9,191 bases of DNA from positions 1 to 9,191 of the forward strand of contig JAGYNF010000054.1 in the NCBI GenBank assembly GCA_018400215.1, given 5' to 3'. The translations under genes were made by a program, and so were the position numbers. Source of the stretch: Cyanobium sp. M55B138 (GTDB lineage Bacteria > Cyanobacteriota > Cyanobacteriia > PCC-6307 > Cyanobiaceae). Below the pieces are notes generated by a model that was given only the letters and a program-made list of their open reading frames with translations, was not told the origin of the DNA and made no database searches. Positions 6,721 through 9,191 of this stretch are shown here, one piece after another. Position 1 is the first letter of the stretch; each line of letters starts with the position of its first letter.

Positions 6721-7412
6721 CAACCGAAGCGGTAGCCAAAGCCCCGCACCGTGATCAGGTGCTCGGGGGCGGAGGGGTTCTGCTCGAGCTTCTCGCGCAG
6801 CCAGCGGATGTGCACATCCACTGTTTTGCTGTCGCCGAAGTAATCAACCCCCCACACCTGCTCCAGTAATTTATCGCGGCTCCACACGCGTTTTTGGTTT
6901 TGCATAAACAATTCCAGGAGCCGGTATTCCTTGGGTGAGAGATTCACATTGATGCCATCGCGGGTGACGCGGCACTCATCCAGATAGAGGCAGAGGTTGG
7001 CGTGTTCCAGCACCTTGCTGCTGGGGGCTGTGGTGCTGGTGCGGCGCAACAGGGCCCGGCAGCGGGCCACGAGTTCGCGCATGCCAAAGGGCTTGACCAG
7101 GTAGTCGTCGGCCCCCACCTCCAGCCCCAGCACCCGGTCGGTTTCGCTGTCGCGGGCACTCACCACCAGGATCGGCGTCTGGTCGTTGGCGGCCCGTAGC
7201 TGGCGGCACACGTCGAGCCCCCCCAGGCCAGGCAGCATCAGATCCAACACCACCAGGCCGTAGCCGTCACCCTCGGGCGCCCGCTGGATTGATTGCAGGG
7301 CGTCGCGACCATTGCCGCAGGCCGTGACCGTAAAACCCTCGAGTTCCAGGGCCTCCCGGATCGTTTCCCGGATGGTTTCGTCGTCCTCGACGACCAGAAG
7401 CCGGCTTTGCAT
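6720..7412 (-). CDS. phoB: PhoB/SphR-like OmpR-family response regulator
   Basis: This DNA-binding regulator is probably activated by the coupled kinase and controls phosphate-acquisition genes. From the ATG at 7412 it has 230 residues. The receiver domain (1-122) has the acidic pocket VVEDDE (7-12), the phosphorylation site Asp57 in VVLDLMLPG, Ser85 as the switch residue (VVSARD) and Lys107 in LVKPFG. A short linker follows, then the winged-helix domain (135-230) with LSPKEYRLLELF, WSRDKLLEQVWG, SKTVDVHIRWLREKLE and the terminal LITVRGFGYRFG seen in PhoB/SphR proteins. A GTG at 7484 would extend it by 24 residues into the preceding gene but adds nothing to the domain, so 7412 is preferred; a purine-rich GAGA sits about 10 bases before it. 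It starts 46 nt after the receiver-less winged-helix gene and is coupled to phoR. Confidence 0.87.
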   Translation of the reverse strand: MQSRLLVVEDDETIRETIREALELEGFTVTACGNGRDALQSIQRAPEGDGYGLVVLDLMLPGLGGLDVCRQLRAANDQTPILVVSARDSETDRVLGLEVGADDYLVKPFGMRELVARCRALLRRTSTTAPSSKVLEHANLCLYLDECRVTRDGINVNLSPKEYRLLELFMQNQKRVWSRDKLLEQVWGVDYFGDSKTVDVHIRWLREKLEQNPSAPEHLITVRGFGYRFG

Positions 7413-7458
7413 GGCGCCATTCTCGCCATGGATCGGCTGATTCCAAAATTTGTTGGTC

Positions 7459-7758
7459 TTAGCCAAGGCGATACCCCTTGCCACGCACGGTGGTGATCAG
7501 GTTGGGCTGGGCTGGATTGGCCTCCAGTTTCAACCGCAGCCAATGGATGTGAACGTCGACCGTTTTGGGATCCAGATCCAGGGCCACCCCTTCGCCCCAC
7601 ACCCGGCTGAGCAGCTCCTCGCGGTGCCAGATCTGGCCCGGGTGCTCCAGCAGGAACTGCAGCAGCTGGGATTCCCGCGGTGAGAGGGCCACCGGAGTGC
7701 CGTTCAGGCGCACCTGCCGGGTGTCCACCACCATCTCGATCGGGCCGAAGCGCAACAC
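7459..7758 (-). CDS. Receiver-less OmpR/PhoB-type winged-helix DNA-binding protein (99 aa)
   Basis: This is a stand-alone DNA-binding domain without a receiver. The whole product is one OmpR_C domain: RFGPIEM (N-terminal sheet), LSPRESQLLQFLLEHPGQ (25-42), HREELLSRVWG (45-55), the recognition helix region KTVDVHIHWLRLKLEANP (65-82) and the wing LITTVRGKGYRLG (87-99). It is very similar to the C-terminal half of the adjacent PhoB, with KTVDVHI and WLR(x)KLE(x)NP almost shared. The start is uncertain: GTG at 7758, TTG at 7755 or ATG at 7734. In the same frame upstream there is no start before a stop at 7825-7827, and the residues encoded there are not receiver-like. The Crp-type gene ends 37 nt before and phoB starts 46 nt after. 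It could be a real phosphorylation-independent regulator or the surviving end of a duplicated phoB. The intact, ungapped domain favours selection. Confidence 0.75.
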   Translation of the reverse strand: MLRFGPIEMVVDTRQVRLNGTPVALSPRESQLLQFLLEHPGQIWHREELLSRVWGEGVALDLDPKTVDVHIHWLRLKLEANPAQPNLITTVRGKGYRLG

Positions 7759-7795
7759 TAAATACCAGCGGCCGGCCTGGATCGCTGCGGTGAAC

Positions 7796-8434
7796 TCAAC
7801 GGCGTTGCAGGGGTTGGTGGCTGATCACCAGGTGCCGTTGGCTGTCCATCTGCAGCCAGCCCTCCTCGCGGAGGATGCCCAGCACTCGGGTCACGGTCAC
7901 CCTGGTGGTGCTGAGGGCACTGGCCAGGTCTTGGTGGGTGAGTTTGACCGTGAGACGCAGCCCCTGGTCGCAGGGGTGGCCGTAGTCGCTGGCGAGCAGC
8001 TCCAGGAATCCCCGCACCCGGTCCTCAATGCGGCGCAGGCCGAGCAGGGCCAGCATGGATTCGCTCTGGCGGTAGCGGGAGGCCATGCCCTGCAGCACGG
8101 TGACGGCGAGATGGGGGGCTTCAGCCAGCTCGTCGCAGCCAATGCAGAGCAGGTCACTGTCGACCATGGCGCGGGCTTCGTAGACCTGCACATTGGTGAG
8201 GGGATCGCCGAAGGGCTCATTGGGGCCAGCCAGGCCCAGCAGCAGTTCATCACCCTGAACGGAGATGGCGCTGAGTTTCACCATGCCCCGCACCACCAGC
8301 CACACCGACTTTTTGAGCAGCGGCACATTGCTGCCGGCACTCAGATGCACCAGGCTGCGTTTTTTATAACTTGTTTCCAGTAGATCTCGGAAGTTGTCGC
8401 GGTAGTTGGCTTCAAGAGCGGGTGTAAACACCAT
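7796..8434 (-). CDS. Crp/Fnr-family transcription regulator, NtcA/PtrA-like
   Basis: A cytoplasmic DNA-binding regulator of 212 residues from the ATG at 8434. The N-terminal effector fold (about 20-115) has VWLVVRGMVKLSAISVQGDELLLGLAGPNEPFG. It lacks the Arg-Ser pair of the cAMP pocket of E. coli CRP, so a ligand other than cAMP or none is expected. The dimerisation helix (about 115-148) is LLGLRRIEDRVRGFLELL. The HTH is LTHQDLASALSTTRVTVTRVLG (165-186), and its recognition helix TTRVTVTRVLG is almost that of NtcA, which suggests an NtcA-like target. In marine picocyanobacteria a Crp-type gene, ptrA, lies near phoBR and acts in phosphate stress; this gene may be its counterpart, but I cannot confirm orthology, so no symbol is given. 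A TTG start at 8488 would add 18 residues unlike the family. First gene of the minus-strand regulatory cassette. Confidence 0.85.
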   Translation of the reverse strand: MVFTPALEANYRDNFRDLLETSYKKRSLVHLSAGSNVPLLKKSVWLVVRGMVKLSAISVQGDELLLGLAGPNEPFGDPLTNVQVYEARAMVDSDLLCIGCDELAEAPHLAVTVLQGMASRYRQSESMLALLGLRRIEDRVRGFLELLASDYGHPCDQGLRLTVKLTHQDLASALSTTRVTVTRVLGILREEGWLQMDSQRHLVISHQPLQRR

Positions 8435-8559
8435 GACACTCGGAGATCTGTCCTGCCCGTGAACCCTATGGAGGCGCCGGCGATCCAAGGCAAAGGCTGG
8501 GTAGCCTTCGGTTTAAGAAACGGTTAGCTGGCTGCCCCTGGGCCCGTCCCCTGTCTCGG

Positions 8560-8575
8560 GGCTCTCAAGTGAGCC
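8560..8575. repeat. Short hairpin GGCTC-N6-GAGCC
   Basis: GGCTC (8560-8564) pairs with GAGCC (8571-8575) over a 6-base centre TCAAGT. It has no T-run, so it is not a standard terminator. It lies 126 bp upstream of the Crp-type gene start and could be an operator half-site pair or a leader structure. Confidence 0.35.
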
Positions 8576-8593
8576 TCCTGACTCGCAACGCAC

Positions 8594-8627
8594 AGCTTGA
8601 AGCGTTGGGGAGCTTGAAGCGTTGGGG
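8594..8627. repeat. Perfect 17-bp tandem direct repeat (2 copies)
   Basis: AGCTTGAAGCGTTGGGG occurs twice without gap or mismatch (8594-8610 and 8611-8627). OmpR-family regulators bind direct repeats, although their usual period is 10-11 bp, so 17 bp is not a standard Pho box. The core GAAGCGTT is preceded by AACGC at 8587-8591, giving a further weak inverted repeat with GCGTT at 8602-8606. It may be an operator for a regulator encoded in the window or a recent slippage duplication. Confidence 0.75.
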
Positions 8628-8654
8628 ATCGGTGGCTCAGCGAGCTCCGATCCC
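8625..8654. repeat. Strong two-step hairpin in the divergent spacer
   Basis: GGGATCGG (8625-8632) pairs perfectly with CCGATCCC (8647-8654). Inside, GCTC (8635-8638) pairs with GAGC (8642-8645), leaving a 3-base loop AGC and a small asymmetric bulge. The result is a stem of about 12 bp, much stronger than expected by chance. No T-run follows on either strand, so it is not a canonical terminator. It starts within the last bases of the second 17-bp repeat copy. It may act in a 5' leader of the plus-strand gene or as an operator. Confidence 0.6.
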
Positions 8655-8677
8655 ATGGCGATGCACCAGATCTTCCT

Positions 8678-8696
8678 ATCTTGCCACCATCAAGAT
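8678..8696. promoter_or_regulatory. Perfect inverted repeat ATCTTG-N7-CAAGAT, candidate operator
   Basis: ATCTTG (8678-8683) and CAAGAT (8691-8696) are perfect arms around a 7-base centre, 53 bp upstream of the adaptor-like start at 8749. A second GATCTT at 8669-8674 offers an alternative left arm for AAGATC (8692-8697). The position and dyad are those expected for a repressor or metal sensor site of the plus-strand gene. The regulator is not known. Confidence 0.45.
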
Positions 8697-8748
8697 CCGC
8701 AGTGGCATGGGATTTCACCTGGTTTTGCTCCAGGCTGCGCCAGCTTCC

Positions 8749-9191
8749 ATGCATGCGTTGCTCCTGGGGGTGTTGCGCATCCCATTGCTGCGGCTCGCCG
8801 CCTGCACCAGCCTCTCAGCCGCTGCCCTGCTGGCCCTGCCCACAGCTGCTCCCGTGGCCAGGGCCCATGTCGGCCATGGGGATGAGTTCCAGCAACAGGG
8901 GGATGCCCGCCAGGTGCAGCGCCATGCTGAGAGTGATGGGCTGCTGGGTATCGCCACCGCCATGGCGGAGCCCAGCCCTGAGGGTCTCACCGTGCCGGCC
9001 ACGGCAGTGGTGGATGCCAACGGCAAGCCGCTGCTGTTCGTGCAGACGGACACCACCTACGACCCGGTGTACGTGCAGACCGGCGCCAGCCAGGGCGACC
9101 GCGTGGTGGTGACGGAGGGGATCGATCCCACGGACGACGTGGTGATCTCCGGCGCGCTCTCGCTCTATGCCGAGTCGATGAAGACCCAGCA
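8749..9191 (+). CDS. Exported, shortened CzcB/NrsB-like RND metal-efflux adaptor protein (partial, runs off the window)
   Basis: 147 codons are visible and there is no stop before the window ends. Residues 1-39 are a signal peptide (LLRLAACTSLSAAALLAL, cleavage probably at ARA-HV), so the product is periplasmic. The mature start HVGHGDEFQ is His-rich and is the type found at the start of cyanobacterial CzcB/NrsB-like periplasmic adaptors. Residues 58-73 (QRHAESDGLLGIATAM) resemble the first strand of such adaptors. Residues 80-134 (LTVPATAVVDANGKPLLFVQT, then DRVVVTEGIDPTDDVV) resemble the C-terminal, membrane-proximal part. The lipoyl domain and alpha-hairpin that normally lie between, well over 100 residues, are absent with no frameshift. 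An in-frame ATG at 8707 would add 14 residues; 8749 gives the cleaner signal peptide. A CzcA/NrsA-type pump gene might follow outside the window. Function as a real adaptor is uncertain. Confidence 0.7.
   Translation, partial: MHALLLGVLRIPLLRLAACTSLSAAALLALPTAAPVARAHVGHGDEFQQQGDARQVQRHAESDGLLGIATAMAEPSPEGLTVPATAVVDANGKPLLFVQTDTTYDPVYVQTGASQGDRVVVTEGIDPTDDVVISGALSLYAESMKTQ

Larger units (their letters stand above)
8435..8748. promoter_or_regulatory. Structured divergent control region between the Crp-type gene and the adaptor-like gene
   Basis: This 314-bp stretch has no convincing gene (the small frames over it are Ser/Arg/Pro-rich shadows) and holds the promoters of two divergent genes. In order it contains a short hairpin (8560-8575), two copies of a 17-bp repeat (8594-8627), a strong two-step hairpin (8625-8654) and a perfect inverted repeat (8678-8696). 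A TATCTT at 8677-8682 could be a -10 for the plus-strand gene but has no good -35. I found no NtcA-type GTA-N8-TAC site and no CRP TGTGA-N6-TCACA site. Confidence 0.6.

Noticed and set aside
7443..7456. AT-rich imperfect dyad CCAAAATTTGTTGG between the winged-helix gene and phoB
   Set aside because: Only the four outer pairs are perfect; it stands out mainly because the surroundings are GC-rich. It could be part of an internal phoB promoter, but the evidence is too weak for a feature.
8524..8754. Minus-strand frame of 76 codons in the divergent spacer
   Set aside because: Ser/Arg/Pro-rich without domain, covers the repeat and hairpins, and runs back over the start of the adaptor-like gene.
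8681..9112. Plus-strand frame of 143 codons at the right end
   Set aside because: Cys/Arg/Pro-rich shadow of the adaptor-like gene. The frame starting at ATG 8749 gives a signal peptide and adaptor-like sequence.
1..9191. tRNA or rRNA genes, CRISPR arrays, insertion sequences, phage or defence genes
   Set aside because: I saw no cloverleaf, repeat-spacer pattern, transposase motif, terminal inverted repeats or defence-type domain on either strand.

Overview
This GC-rich window reads as cyanobacterial, most probably a picocyanobacterium of the Cyanobium/Synechococcus group. The strongest evidence is a full-length BicA-type SulP bicarbonate transporter. It is supported by a PhoB/PhoR (SphR/SphS) pair next to a Crp/NtcA-type regulator, two HIP1 octamers (GCGATCGC), and the near absence of Shine-Dalgarno sequences. 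The assignment is from recognised protein families, not from a database search.

Layout. Positions 93-3420 hold four genes on the minus strand. In transcription order they are cysK (cysteine synthase), a small exported Lys/Arg/Gln-rich protein, a Tat-type metallophosphoesterase and an exported protein of unknown function. A short stretch directly behind cysK encodes what looks like the first residues of a response regulator and nothing more of it. A 161-bp divergent spacer containing a perfect palindrome separates cysK from bicA on the plus strand (3582-5279). bicA runs tail-to-tail into a 107-residue unknown protein with a 47-nt overlap.

Positions 5626-8434 form a compact minus-strand regulatory cassette, in transcription order: a Crp/NtcA-type regulator, a receiver-less OmpR/PhoB-type DNA-binding domain, a complete PhoB-like response regulator and a PhoR-like histidine kinase. 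The last two overlap by one base. The receiver-less domain is the most unusual gene of the window: it occupies an operon position but has no phosphorylation site.

Positions 8435-8748 are a structured divergent control region: a 17-bp perfect tandem repeat, a strong two-step hairpin and a separate perfect inverted repeat. To its right, running off the window, is a plus-strand exported protein. It resembles the two ends of a CzcB/NrsB-type RND metal-efflux adaptor but lacks the lipoyl and alpha-hairpin core.

How the genes may work together (inference): the right half looks like a phosphate-starvation and general nutrient control locus, with a possible metal-efflux operon read divergently. The left half joins inorganic carbon uptake (bicA) to cysteine synthesis and to exported proteins, one of them a phosphoesterase that could plausibly belong to the Pho response.
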